The notes under the pieces are model-generated. The model did not search any database and was not told the DNA's origin. It worked only from the letters and a program-made list of their open reading frames with translations. A stretch of DNA of 64,000 nucleotides. Origin: Clostridia bacterium (lineage in GTDB: Bacteria > Bacillota > Clostridia > Oscillospirales > CAG-382). Shown here one piece after another: positions 53,166 to 61,444 of the stretch; position 1 is the first letter of the stretch, and the number at the start of each line of letters is the position of its first letter. Both the position numbers and the translations under genes were made by a program. Location of the stretch: positions 1 to 64,000 of the forward strand of contig JAFSGD010000060.1 of the NCBI GenBank assembly GCA_017434845.1. Reading direction: 5' to 3'.

Positions 53166-54464
53166 TTATATTTTACGTTTGTCGATAACGCGCTTTGCCT
53201 TGCCCTCGCTTCTGGGAAGGGTGCCGTATTCAACAAACTTTATGTGCGCGTGAACGTTAAGGGTGTTCTGCATTGCCGCCTCAAGCTTCTTTTTGGCGGT
53301 TTCAAGGTCTTTAATGGTATCGGAGAAGGTATTTTGAGCCATTTCAACCTCAACGGTGAGAGTGTCGAGATTATTTACACGGTCAACGATGATGAGATAG
53401 TTAGGTTCCATTCCCTGCTGAAGAAGAACGTGCTCGATCTGCGAAGGGAATACGTTAACGCCGCGAATGATAAGCATATCGTCGCTTCTGCCAACGGGCT
53501 TAGACATTCTTACCGTCGTTCTGCCGCAAGCGCATTTTTCATGGGTTATCGAGCAAAGGTCGCGGGTTCTGTAACGAATAAGAGGAAGCGCTTCCTTGCC
53601 GATGCAGGTGAACACGAGCTCGCCTACGGTTCCGTCGGGAACGGGCTCGAGGGTTTCGGGGTCGATAACCTCGGGATAGAAATAATCCTCGTTAACGTGC
53701 ATTCCGTTGTGGCATTCGCAATCGAACGAAACGCCGGGGCCTGCAATCTCGGAAAGACCGTAGATATCATAAGCCTCGATGCCGAGCAAAGTTTCAATCT
53801 GCTTTCTCATTGCATCGGTCCAGGGCTCTGCGCCGAAAATTCCCGCACGAAGCTTTATTGTATCGAGCGAGATACCTGCATCGCGGATAGATTCGCCGAG
53901 ATAGAGCGCATAAGAGGGAGTGCAGCAAAGCACGGTTGAGCCAAAATCCTGGAAGATCTGGATCTGACGCGAGGTGTTACCTGTTGAAACGGGAATTGCG
54001 GTTGCACCGAGATATTCTGCGCCGTAATGAAGACCCAAGCCGCCCGTGAAGAGACCGTAACCATAGGAAACATGAACGATATCGTCTTTTGTTCCGCCGG
54101 TTGCGGCGATCGCCCTTGCGGCGCTTTCCGACCAAACGTCAATATCTTTTTTGGTATAACCGACAACGGTTTGTTTTCCTGTTGTTCCCGAAGAAGCATG
54201 AACACGAACGAGATCGGTCATGGGCACGGCAAAAAGACCGTAGGGATAGTTATCGCGAAGGTCGGTTTTGAGTGTGAAGGGAAGCTTGGTGATATCGTCG
54301 ATAGAGTTGATATCGGCAGGAGAAATGCCGAGCTCGTCAAGCTTTTGCTTATAAAACGGCACGTTGTTATATGCGTTTTCAACCATCTTCTTCAATCTTG
54401 CCGATTGAAGTGCTTTCATATCCTCGCGCGAGGCACATTCGATTTCGGGCTTTAGGATTCCCAT
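53166..54464 (-). CDS. paaK: Phenylacetate-CoA ligase homologue 1
   Basis: A 432-aa adenylate-forming ligase. YNNVPFYKQKLDELG N-terminus; ATP loop HASSGTTGKQTVVGYT; YDIYGLSEIAGPG; the hinge RSDDMLIIRGVNVFPSQIE; C-terminal Lys in GKAKRVIDKRK. It interconverts an aryl-acetate and its CoA ester. It lies directly after iorB, so it probably handles the aryl-acetyl-CoA made by IorAB; direction cannot be told. Confidence 0.92.
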   Translation of the reverse strand: MGILKPEIECASREDMKALQSARLKKMVENAYNNVPFYKQKLDELGISPADINSIDDITKLPFTLKTDLRDNYPYGLFAVPMTDLVRVHASSGTTGKQTVVGYTKKDIDVWSESAARAIAATGGTKDDIVHVSYGYGLFTGGLGLHYGAEYLGATAIPVSTGNTSRQIQIFQDFGSTVLCCTPSYALYLGESIRDAGISLDTIKLRAGIFGAEPWTDAMRKQIETLLGIEAYDIYGLSEIAGPGVSFDCECHNGMHVNEDYFYPEVIDPETLEPVPDGTVGELVFTCIGKEALPLIRYRTRDLCSITHEKCACGRTTVRMSKPVGRSDDMLIIRGVNVFPSQIEHVLLQQGMEPNYLIIVDRVNNLDTLTVEVEMAQNTFSDTIKDLETAKKKLEAAMQNTLNVHAHIKFVEYGTLPRSEGKAKRVIDKRKI

Positions 54465-54482
54465 TTTCAGTTTGCTCCTTAT

Positions 54483-55055
54483 TTAAAGATTATATCCAAG
54501 CTCAAAGGCTTTTTCATTAACTTCAATCGTTTTTTGAGGAACGGTTGCACGAATTGCGGAGATGCATTCTTCTTTATCAAGCTCAAGCGCCTTTGCGGCG
54601 ATGCCGAGAAGAACAATATTAACCGCCTTTGCGCTGCCTGCCTGCTCGGCAAGCGAGAGAGCATCGGCAGAAATTACCGAAACGCCGGTTGCGGCTATTT
54701 TTTCAAGAATGTTTTCGGGATACTGCGCGTTACCCATAATAACGGGCATAGGATCGATCTGTGCGGTGTTGGAGATGATAACGCCGTCCTTTTTAAGATA
54801 AGGCAGCCAACGTGCGCTTTCAAGCGCCTCGAACGAGATCATAACGTCGGCTTCGCCGCGGTCGATAACGGGAGAAAAAACCTTTTCGCCCGCGCGAACG
54901 TAGGTTACAACGCTTCCGCCGCGCTGGCTCATTCCGTGAACCTCGCTAACCTTAACGTCATAGCCCGCATCGATATATATCTTACCCATAAGCTTAGAGG
55001 CAAGAAGAGTTCCCTGACCGCCGACACCGACGATAAGAATGTTAATATTCTTCAT
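54483..55055 (-). CDS. iorB: Indolepyruvate:ferredoxin oxidoreductase beta subunit
   Basis: A 190-aa gamma-type 2-oxoacid:ferredoxin oxidoreductase subunit: ILIVGVGGQGTLLASKLMG, VSEVHGMSQRGGSVVTYVR and FEALESARWLPYL match IorB. With IorA it converts aryl-pyruvates to aryl-acetyl-CoA, CO2 and reduced ferredoxin. The start at 55055 overlaps the iorA stop (TAATG); a longer upstream frame runs inside iorA and is rejected. Confidence 0.94.
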   Translation of the reverse strand: MKNINILIVGVGGQGTLLASKLMGKIYIDAGYDVKVSEVHGMSQRGGSVVTYVRAGEKVFSPVIDRGEADVMISFEALESARWLPYLKKDGVIISNTAQIDPMPVIMGNAQYPENILEKIAATGVSVISADALSLAEQAGSAKAVNIVLLGIAAKALELDKEECISAIRATVPQKTIEVNEKAFELGYNL

Positions 55056-56854
55056 TAGTTGTTGCCTCCTTCCTGAGTTTTGATCGCACCGAGCTTGCAG
55101 GTATCGGTACAAACGCCGCAGCCCAAGCACTGATTGGGGTCGATAAACGCCTTGGTTTTGCCGTTTTCCTGCTTTTTCTGGGATATTGCCGGACAGCCGA
55201 CCTTTAAGCACATCTTACATCCAACGCACTTTTCGCTATCGACAACAAGCGCCTTGGGATGCTTAACGCTCTTGAGAAGAGCGCAGGAACGGCGCGAGAT
55301 AACGAGCGAGGGCTCTTCTGCCGCAAGCTCTTCGGAAACAGCCGCCTTGGTTGCCGCAATGTCGAAGGGATCGACAACGCGAACGCGATTGATTCCGATT
55401 GCCTTTGCAAGCGCCTCGAGATCAACGGCAGAGGTGGGATCACCCTTAATGGTTTTTCCGTTCAAGGGGTTGTTCTGATGGCCCGTCATGCCTGTGATAG
55501 AGTTATCGAGCACGATAACGGTTGAGATGCCTTTGTTATATACGATATCGATCAGACCGGTTATACCCGAATGGATAAATGTTGAATCGCCGATAACCGC
55601 GATGGATTTCTTCGCCGCTTCTTTTCCGCGCGCGGTATTATAGCCGTGAAGCGCAGAAACCGAAGCGCCCATGCAAACGCAGGTGTCCATCATTGCAAGA
55701 GGAGCCTGAGCGCCGAGGGTGTAACAGCCGATATCGCCGCTGACGTAAAGGTCAAGGCCCTTAAGCGCATAATAAAGTCCGCGGTGAGGACAGCCCGGGC
55801 AAAGAACGGGAGGACGGGCGGGGATTTCGCAATCGAGCGAGATACATTCCTTTTCGGTTCCCAAAACAGCCTTTTCGATGATAGACTGATTATATTCGCC
55901 GAGAGGCGAGAAGACCTCGCGTTTAAGATCATCGATGCCTCTTCTGCCGATAACCTTAACGCCAAGCTTGATGCAATGGGTTTCGATAATATCGTCGAGC
56001 TCTTCTATAACGTAGAGCGTTTTTACCTTTTTGGAAAAATCAACGATCGCCTTTTTGGGAAGCGGGTTGACCATGCCGAGCTTTAAATAGCTCGCCTTTT
56101 CGCCCAAAGCCTCGCGAGCGTAAACATAGGTGCTGCCTGCCGCGATAACGCCGATCTCATCAGAGAACAGTTCTTCTTTGTTAACGCCGAGCGCAAACGC
56201 CTCGGTATCGCCCCAAAGCGAAAGGTCTTCGTTGCGATCTTCGACCTTGGCATGAGCCTTTCTTGCCATTGCGGGCATCATAACGTTTTTCATAACGTCG
56301 CGTTTATAGGGCTTTAATTCTTTTTCCTGTCTTTCGGAAACGGCAACAAGCGAGCGCGAATGCGAGATTCTCGTTGAAAGCCTTAAAAGCACGGGCGCAT
56401 CGAAGCGCTCGGAAAGATCATAGGCGATCTTTGTGAAATCAAGCGCCTCTTGGCTGTCGGAGGGCTCGAGCATCGGAACCTTTGCGGCAATGGCATGATG
56501 ACGGGAATCCTGCTCGTTTTGAGAGGAATGCATTCCGGGGTCATCGGCGACCGCACAGACCATACCGCCGTTAACGCCGATATAAGAAGCGGTATAGAGA
56601 GGGTCGGCGGCAACGTTCAAGCCAACGTGCTTCATCGCGCAGAACGATCTTGCACCGCCGAAGGATGCGCCTATCGCAACCTCGAAGGCAACCTTTTCGT
56701 TGGGCGCCCATTCGCTATACATTTCATCATATTTGGATGCGGCTTCGGTAATTTCGGTGCTGGGGGTTCCGGGATAGGAGGAAATAACCTTAACGCCTGC
56801 CTCGTAAAGACCCTGAGCGACCGCCTCGTTGCCGAGAAGAAGTTTCTTTTCCAT
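55055..56854 (-). CDS. iorA: Indolepyruvate:ferredoxin oxidoreductase alpha subunit
   Basis: A 599-aa subunit. N-terminal pyrimidine-binding half (GNEAVAQGLYEAGVKVISSYPGTPSTEI), TPP-binding half (GDIGCYTLG; GDSTFIHSG; NSITGMTGHQ) and a C-terminal pair of [4Fe-4S] motifs (CVGCKMCLKVGCP; CLGCGVCTDTCKLG). It is the catalytic part of aryl-pyruvate oxidation. Confidence 0.96.
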   Translation of the reverse strand: MEKKLLLGNEAVAQGLYEAGVKVISSYPGTPSTEITEAASKYDEMYSEWAPNEKVAFEVAIGASFGGARSFCAMKHVGLNVAADPLYTASYIGVNGGMVCAVADDPGMHSSQNEQDSRHHAIAAKVPMLEPSDSQEALDFTKIAYDLSERFDAPVLLRLSTRISHSRSLVAVSERQEKELKPYKRDVMKNVMMPAMARKAHAKVEDRNEDLSLWGDTEAFALGVNKEELFSDEIGVIAAGSTYVYAREALGEKASYLKLGMVNPLPKKAIVDFSKKVKTLYVIEELDDIIETHCIKLGVKVIGRRGIDDLKREVFSPLGEYNQSIIEKAVLGTEKECISLDCEIPARPPVLCPGCPHRGLYYALKGLDLYVSGDIGCYTLGAQAPLAMMDTCVCMGASVSALHGYNTARGKEAAKKSIAVIGDSTFIHSGITGLIDIVYNKGISTVIVLDNSITGMTGHQNNPLNGKTIKGDPTSAVDLEALAKAIGINRVRVVDPFDIAATKAAVSEELAAEEPSLVISRRSCALLKSVKHPKALVVDSEKCVGCKMCLKVGCPAISQKKQENGKTKAFIDPNQCLGCGVCTDTCKLGAIKTQEGGNN

Positions 56855-56875
56855 ATCTATGTTTCCTTTTGTTAT

Positions 56876-58195
56876 TTATGAATTGCGAAGATCGAGAACA
56901 CGTTTTGCCTTGCCCGTGAAGCGTTCGATGGAATTGGGTTCAACGAGCGTTACCTTGATCTCTATGCCGAGAATGTTTTTGATGTTATCGTGAATGCGCT
57001 TTTGAAGTGCAACGAGCGCACCGTAGTTTTCAAGCAGACCGCCGTCGATAAGCTCAACACGAACCTCCATCGAATCGGAATAGCCCTCTCTTCTGAGAAC
57101 AAGAAGATAGTTGGGGCTGATCTCATTAAAGCCGATAAGTGCGCTTTCAACCTGCGAGGGAAATACGTTAACGCCGCGAACCTTGATCATATCGTCGCTT
57201 CTGCCGATGATCTTGTGCATTCTTGCACTTGTTCTGCCGCACTTGCAGGGCTCGTAGTTAAGGTTGGTTATATCCTTGGTTCTGTAACGAAGCATGGGCA
57301 GACCGCGTTTGGTTAGATTGGTAACAACAAGCTCGCCGGTCGAACCGCGTTCGAGAACCTTTCCGCTTGCGGAATCGATTATCTCGCAAAGGAAATGGTC
57401 TTCGTTTATGTGCAATCCGTCGCGGTATAGGCATTCGCCCGACATACCGGGGCCGTTAAGCTCGCTCATTCCATAGTTATCGGTACAGAAGAAGCCGTTG
57501 CCCCAATGCTTTTCGATTTCGGCGCGCATTTCGGGGGTTGAGCCCTCGCTGCCGAGAATGCCGTATTTGAGGTTATAGCTCGACATGGGATATTTATCCG
57601 ACATGGAATGCGCCGCCTCGGCAAGATACATACAATAAGAGGGGGTTGCAACGATTGCATCGGTTTGGAAATCACGCATGAATTTAAGCTGTTTTTCGGT
57701 GTTGCCCGAGCTGGTGGGAACTACCGAAGCACCGATCTTTTCCAAGCCGTAGTGCAAGCCGAGCGCACCCGTGAACATACCGTAGCCAAAGCAGATCTGA
57801 ACCGTTGTGCCCTCGTGCGCGCCTGCGGCAACGGCAAGGCGGGCAACCTGCTCGGTCCAATGCTCCATATCCTCGCGGGTGTAGGCAACAACGGTGGGGT
57901 TGCCTGTCGTTCCCGAAGAAGCGTGAATGCGAACTATTTTTTCTCTCGGAACAGAAAGCATTCCGAAGGGATAAGTATCGCGAAGATCATCCTTGGTGGT
58001 ATAGGGAATATATTCAATATCGGAAAGACATTTGATTTTATCTGCCGTTACTCCCGCGGCGGCAAGTCTTTTTGCATAGAACTCGGAATTCTTTTCGCAA
58101 TAGTCGACAAGCGCCTTTAAGCGCTCGAGCTGTAACGCCTCAAGCTCCTTTCGGGGCATACATTCCATTTCTTTATTGAAGATTCTGTTTTCCAT
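56876..58195 (-). CDS. paaK: Phenylacetate-CoA ligase homologue 2
   Basis: A 439-aa paralogue of the ligase at 53.2 kb: HASSGTTGNPTVVAYT, DNYGMSELNGPGMSGE, GRSDDMIKVRGVNVFPSQVE and FTGKAKRVLDLRNS are intact. It is the first gene of paaK-iorA-iorB-paaK-ACT. Two copies around one oxidoreductase suggest division by substrate (indole-, phenyl- or hydroxyphenylacetate) or by direction. A hairpin in its leader holds the SD-like bases. Confidence 0.92.
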   Translation of the reverse strand: MENRIFNKEMECMPRKELEALQLERLKALVDYCEKNSEFYAKRLAAAGVTADKIKCLSDIEYIPYTTKDDLRDTYPFGMLSVPREKIVRIHASSGTTGNPTVVAYTREDMEHWTEQVARLAVAAGAHEGTTVQICFGYGMFTGALGLHYGLEKIGASVVPTSSGNTEKQLKFMRDFQTDAIVATPSYCMYLAEAAHSMSDKYPMSSYNLKYGILGSEGSTPEMRAEIEKHWGNGFFCTDNYGMSELNGPGMSGECLYRDGLHINEDHFLCEIIDSASGKVLERGSTGELVVTNLTKRGLPMLRYRTKDITNLNYEPCKCGRTSARMHKIIGRSDDMIKVRGVNVFPSQVESALIGFNEISPNYLLVLRREGYSDSMEVRVELIDGGLLENYGALVALQKRIHDNIKNILGIEIKVTLVEPNSIERFTGKAKRVLDLRNS

Positions 58196-58204
58196 CAGTT
58201 GCTC

Positions 58205-58227
58205 GCTCTCTTCCCTTTCAAGAGAGC
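58205..58227 (-). promoter_or_regulatory. Leader hairpin of the paaK-ior operon
   Basis: GCTCTCTT pairs with AAGAGAGC around GAAAGGG; the SD-like GAAAGGGA lies in and next to the loop, 10 nt before the start codon. Confidence 0.55.
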
Positions 58228-58278
58228 TTTTCTCCTTTATGTGTTAGCCGAAGCATTATTGCCTGTATATTCTGAATA

Positions 58279-58307
58279 ATTATACTCTTGTTTATTGCAA
58301 AAAGCAA
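58279..58307 (-). promoter_or_regulatory. Promoter of the paaK-ior operon
   Basis: Minus strand: TTGCTT, 17 nt, TATAAT. Confidence 0.65.
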
Positions 58308-58320
58308 TAGTAAAACGACA

Positions 58321-58368
58321 AAATAACGGCTTTCGGAACAAAAAAATGAAACCGAAAAGCCGTTATTC
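58321..58368 (-). terminator. Terminator of deoD-nrdR
   Basis: On the minus strand AATAACGGCTTTTCGG pairs with CCGAAAGCCGTTATT (one bulge), followed by TTGTCGTTTTA. Confidence 0.8.
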
Positions 58369-58378
58369 TTGCATATTT

Positions 58379-58834
58379 TTACTTTTCTGCCAGCATTTTC
58401 TTAAGCTCGTCCATAAACGCGCCAAGGTCTTTGAACTGGCGATAGACCGAAGCAAAGCGGATATAGGCAACCTCGTCAAGATCCTTGAGCTTGTCCATTA
58501 CCATTTCGCCGATGCGCTCTGAGGTTATCTCGTTTTGAAGCGTGTTCTGAAGCGCGTTTTCAATCTCGGTAACGGCAGAGTTCATTTGCGAAAGCGTTAC
58601 CTGGCGCTTGTCGCAGGCGCGGATAATGCTGTTTAATATCTTGTTTCTGTCGAAGGTCTCGCGAGAGAGGTCTTTTTTAATAACGATAAGCGGAAGCGTT
58701 TCGATATTTTCATAGGTCGTAAAGCGCTTTTGACATTCGAGACATTCGCGACGGCGGCGAATTGAGCTGCCGTCGGCGGCGGGGCGCGAATCGATTACCT
58801 TGCTTTCAGCATGGCCGCAAAGGGGACATTTCAT
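58379..58834 (-). CDS. nrdR: Transcriptional repressor NrdR
   Basis: A 151-aa regulator of ribonucleotide reductase genes. Zinc ribbon MKCPLCGH...CLECQKRF with RRRREC, then an ATP-cone ([19 protein letters not shown]). It senses ATP/dATP and should control nrdD at the left edge, although no NrdR box is visible because that promoter is outside the window. It lies 18 nt after deoD. Confidence 0.96.
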   Translation of the reverse strand: MKCPLCGHAESKVIDSRPAADGSSIRRRRECLECQKRFTTYENIETLPLIVIKKDLSRETFDRNKILNSIIRACDKRQVTLSQMNSAVTEIENALQNTLQNEITSERIGEMVMDKLKDLDEVAYIRFASVYRQFKDLGAFMDELKKMLAEK

Positions 58835-58852
58835 ATCGTTTATCCTCCTGAT

Positions 58853-59551
58853 TTAAGCAATTTCAAGGCAAAGCCTTATCATATCGTTAAAGCCGGTTTG
58901 TCTTTCTTCGGTAGAGAGCTCTTCTTTTGTGAACATATGATTGCTGACGGTGCAAACGCAAAGCGCCTTTGCCTTTGCCTTTGCCGCGATCATATAAAGC
59001 GCGGCGGCTTCCATTTCAACACCGAGAATTCCCATTTCTTTCCATTGGGCATTAACCTTTTCGGGTGCATAGAAAACGTCGGTAGAATAAATGTTGCCTA
59101 CCTTAACGCTTATGCCGAGCTCGCGTGCCTTTGCATCGGCGGCTTTTAAAAGCTCGAAATCGGCAATGGGCGCGAAGGTTCCGGGAAGCTCATATTGCCA
59201 AGCGAAGTTGCTGTCATGGCAAACGCCCTGCGCGATAATTATATCGCGGCAGTTAACTCCGTCGCCGATGCCGCCCGCGCTGCCCGCGCGGATAATTTGC
59301 TTAACGCCATAGTGGTTGTAAAGCTCATAGGAATAAATGCCTATCGACGCCATGCCCATTCCATGACCCATAACCGAAACGCGCTTGCCCTTATAATAGC
59401 CGGTGTAGCCGAGCATACCGCGAACCTCGTTGAAGCAAACGGCGTTTTCGAGATAGGTTTCGGCGATGTATTTGATTCTTAACGGATCGCCGCACATTAT
59501 AACGGTTTCGGCAATGTCGCCGATTTTTGCGGAATTGTGGGGAGTTGACAT
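58853..59551 (-). CDS. deoD: Purine-nucleoside phosphorylase, DeoD type
   Basis: A 232-aa hexameric phosphorylase. VIMCGDPLRIKYIAETYL, MGHGMGMASIGIYSYEL, IRAGSAGGIG and EMEAAALYMIA mark the family. It splits inosine, adenosine and deoxy forms with phosphate. Close to mtaD and ahcY, it could clear the nucleoside they release. Same operon as nrdR. Confidence 0.95.
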   Translation of the reverse strand: MSTPHNSAKIGDIAETVIMCGDPLRIKYIAETYLENAVCFNEVRGMLGYTGYYKGKRVSVMGHGMGMASIGIYSYELYNHYGVKQIIRAGSAGGIGDGVNCRDIIIAQGVCHDSNFAWQYELPGTFAPIADFELLKAADAKARELGISVKVGNIYSTDVFYAPEKVNAQWKEMGILGVEMEAAALYMIAAKAKAKALCVCTVSNHMFTKEELSTEERQTGFNDMIRLCLEIA

Positions 59552-59601
59552 ATAAAACCTCCGGTTTTTTGTGAAGAGTTAATTTCAAAAACGAATAATT
59601 T

Positions 59602-59952
59602 TTATTTCTCTTGTTCTTCGGGAAAATCAGGATACTTCACATCCATAATGCTTCCCATTTCTTTCATGAAATCTAAATATTCTTCAGGATAGACAAGACG
59701 AAGCTTAGGGATTTCGCCATTATCGGATTGCAACGCCAACGCGCCGGGTTTCCAGTCAGTAAGTACACACATCCCTTGTGTTGCCGTGCCATTGGCAAAA
59801 TTGATATGTATTAAACACTCAACCTCATCATACTGCGAAGCTATGCTGTTAATGTTTGCAAACAGGGTCCATACAGTTAGCTTTTCCGCAGGGATTTCAT
59901 CAAACAATCGTTCGCATTCGTCGATAAGCTTTAATACAAGCTCTTCTTTCAT
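59602..59952 (-). CDS. Hypothetical protein (116 aa)
   Basis: A soluble, acidic protein with no recognised family. N-terminal helix (ELVLKLIDECERLFDEI), mixed middle (DEVECLIHINFANGTATQGM) and a Pro/Glu-rich tail (YPDFPEEQEK). No signal peptide or TM. An SD AAGGAAGAA precedes the ATG. Codon choice is more AT-rich than in its neighbours, which hints at a different origin. Confidence 0.7.
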   Translation of the reverse strand: MKEELVLKLIDECERLFDEIPAEKLTVWTLFANINSIASQYDEVECLIHINFANGTATQGMCVLTDWKPGALALQSDNGEIPKLRLVYPEEYLDFMKEMGSIMDVKYPDFPEEQEK

Positions 59953-60029
59953 AGTGGTTCTTCCTTAATGACTTTTTACTTTATTGTTTTTTATCGAAAA
60001 CATCAGAGATATACAATAAAAATCTTTAT

Positions 60030-60163
60030 AAAAATCCGCGACACGCGCGTGGATTTTTATACCTATGAGTTCCGAGGGTTCGGACAACGAGCGAAGCAAG
60101 GCGCACGGACCCTGCGCGAGCGTACGGAACTCCAAAACCGATTAAAATCGAAAGATTTTAATC
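60030..60163 (-). other. Structured segment downstream of ahcY (three hairpins)
   Basis: In order on the minus strand: GATTAAAATC/GATTTTAATC with a TTTC loop (60163-60140); a long arm GAGTTCCG/CGGAACTC (60132-60067) enclosing AGGGTCCG/CGAACCCT; and AAAAATCC/GGATTTTT followed by T-rich sequence (60058-60030), which is the terminator. The plus-strand form of the first hairpin has a GAAA tetraloop. The middle part could be a REP-type palindrome. Confidence 0.6.
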
Positions 60164-60177
60164 GAACGCGTCAGCGA

Positions 60178-61428
60178 TCAATGTTGCCAAGCGCCCAAAT
60201 ATTTCTTCTGGTTTTCGGTCAAGGTGTCGATCTTGCAGCCCCAGAATGCAAGCTTGCGGCGAGCAACCTCTTCATCAACCTCACGCGGAACGATAAAGAG
60301 CTTTTCTTTGATCTTGCCCTGATTTTTAACAAGATGGAGCGCAGAAAGCGCCTGAATTGCAAACGACATATCCATTATTTCGGCGGGGTGGCCGTCGCCT
60401 GCGCAGATATTTACCAATCTGCCCTCGGCGATAACGTAAACGGTGTTGCCGTTGGGAAGCTTATAGCCGATTATATTGTTGCGAGCCTCGAAGGTTTCGA
60501 CCGCATATTCGCGAAGCGCCTTCATATCGACCTCAACGTCGAAATGGCCCGCGTTTGTGAGGATCGCGCCATCCTTAAGAAGCGGAAAATGCTTTGTGGT
60601 TATTATTTCGCAGTTGCCGGTTACGGTGCAGAAGAAATCGCCCTCTTTTGCGGCATCCTCCATGGGCATAACGGCAAAGCCGTCCATAACCGCTTCCATG
60701 GCGCGAATGGGGTCAACTTCGGTTACGATAACCGATGCACCCAAGCCCTTTGCGCGCATTGCAACGCCCTTGCCGCACCAGCCATAGCCTGCGACAACGA
60801 CCTTTTTGCCCGCAACGATAAGGTTTGTGGTGCGATTGATACCGTCCCATACCGACTGACCGGTTCCATAGCGGTTATCGAAAAGATGCTTGCAATCGGC
60901 ATCGTTAACAAGAACCATAGGAAATTCGAGAACGCCCTCTCTTGCCATTGCGTGCAAACGGATTATGCCGGTTGTGGTCTCTTCACAGCCGCCGATAACG
61001 TTGGGAAGAAGCTCGCGGTATTTGGTGTGGATAAGATTTACGAGGTCGCCGCCGTCGTCGATTATAATGTTAGGTCTGCCCTCGGCGATAACGCGCGAGG
61101 TGTGAGCCTCATATTCTTCGTCGGTACAGCCGTGCCAAGCATAAACGTTCAAGCCGCCGTGAACGAGCGCCGCGGCAACGTCATCCTGAGTGGAAAGAGG
61201 GTTGGAGCCGGTTATATACATTTCGGCACCGCCCGCCGCAAGAACGCGGCAGAGATATGCGGTTTTTGCCTCGAGATGCACCGAAAGCGCAACGCGCAAG
61301 CCCGAAAACGGCTTTGTTTTGCTGAATTCCTCTTCGATTCCGCGAAGAAGATCCATATTATTCTTAACCCACTGTATTTTGGTTTCGCCGCTTTCCCACA
61401 GCGAAATATCTTTGATATCGTAAGACAT
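60178..61428 (-). CDS. ahcY: Adenosylhomocysteinase family enzyme
   Basis: A 416-aa NAD-dependent hydrolase of S-adenosylhomocysteine. VALSVHLEAKTAYL, the NAD loop VVVAGYGWCGKGVAMRAKG and NAGHFDVE are conserved. It is the short, archaeal/Thermotoga-type form with the C-terminus TENQKKYLGAWQH rather than the longer form ending in KPDHYRY. Being placed 16 nt after mtaD, it may in fact hydrolyse S-inosylhomocysteine (inference). Start at 61428 with AAGGAGG. Confidence 0.92.
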   Translation of the reverse strand: MSYDIKDISLWESGETKIQWVKNNMDLLRGIEEEFSKTKPFSGLRVALSVHLEAKTAYLCRVLAAGGAEMYITGSNPLSTQDDVAAALVHGGLNVYAWHGCTDEEYEAHTSRVIAEGRPNIIIDDGGDLVNLIHTKYRELLPNVIGGCEETTTGIIRLHAMAREGVLEFPMVLVNDADCKHLFDNRYGTGQSVWDGINRTTNLIVAGKKVVVAGYGWCGKGVAMRAKGLGASVIVTEVDPIRAMEAVMDGFAVMPMEDAAKEGDFFCTVTGNCEIITTKHFPLLKDGAILTNAGHFDVEVDMKALREYAVETFEARNNIIGYKLPNGNTVYVIAEGRLVNICAGDGHPAEIMDMSFAIQALSALHLVKNQGKIKEKLFIVPREVDEEVARRKLAFWGCKIDTLTENQKKYLGAWQH

Positions 61429-61444
61429 TTTTTGTTCCTCCTTA

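Noticed and set aside
60067-60132. tRNA-like segment, because of a GGGTTCGG stretch
   Set aside because: There is no acceptor stem, anticodon arm or T-loop with the right spacing; the pairing is one long nested hairpin.
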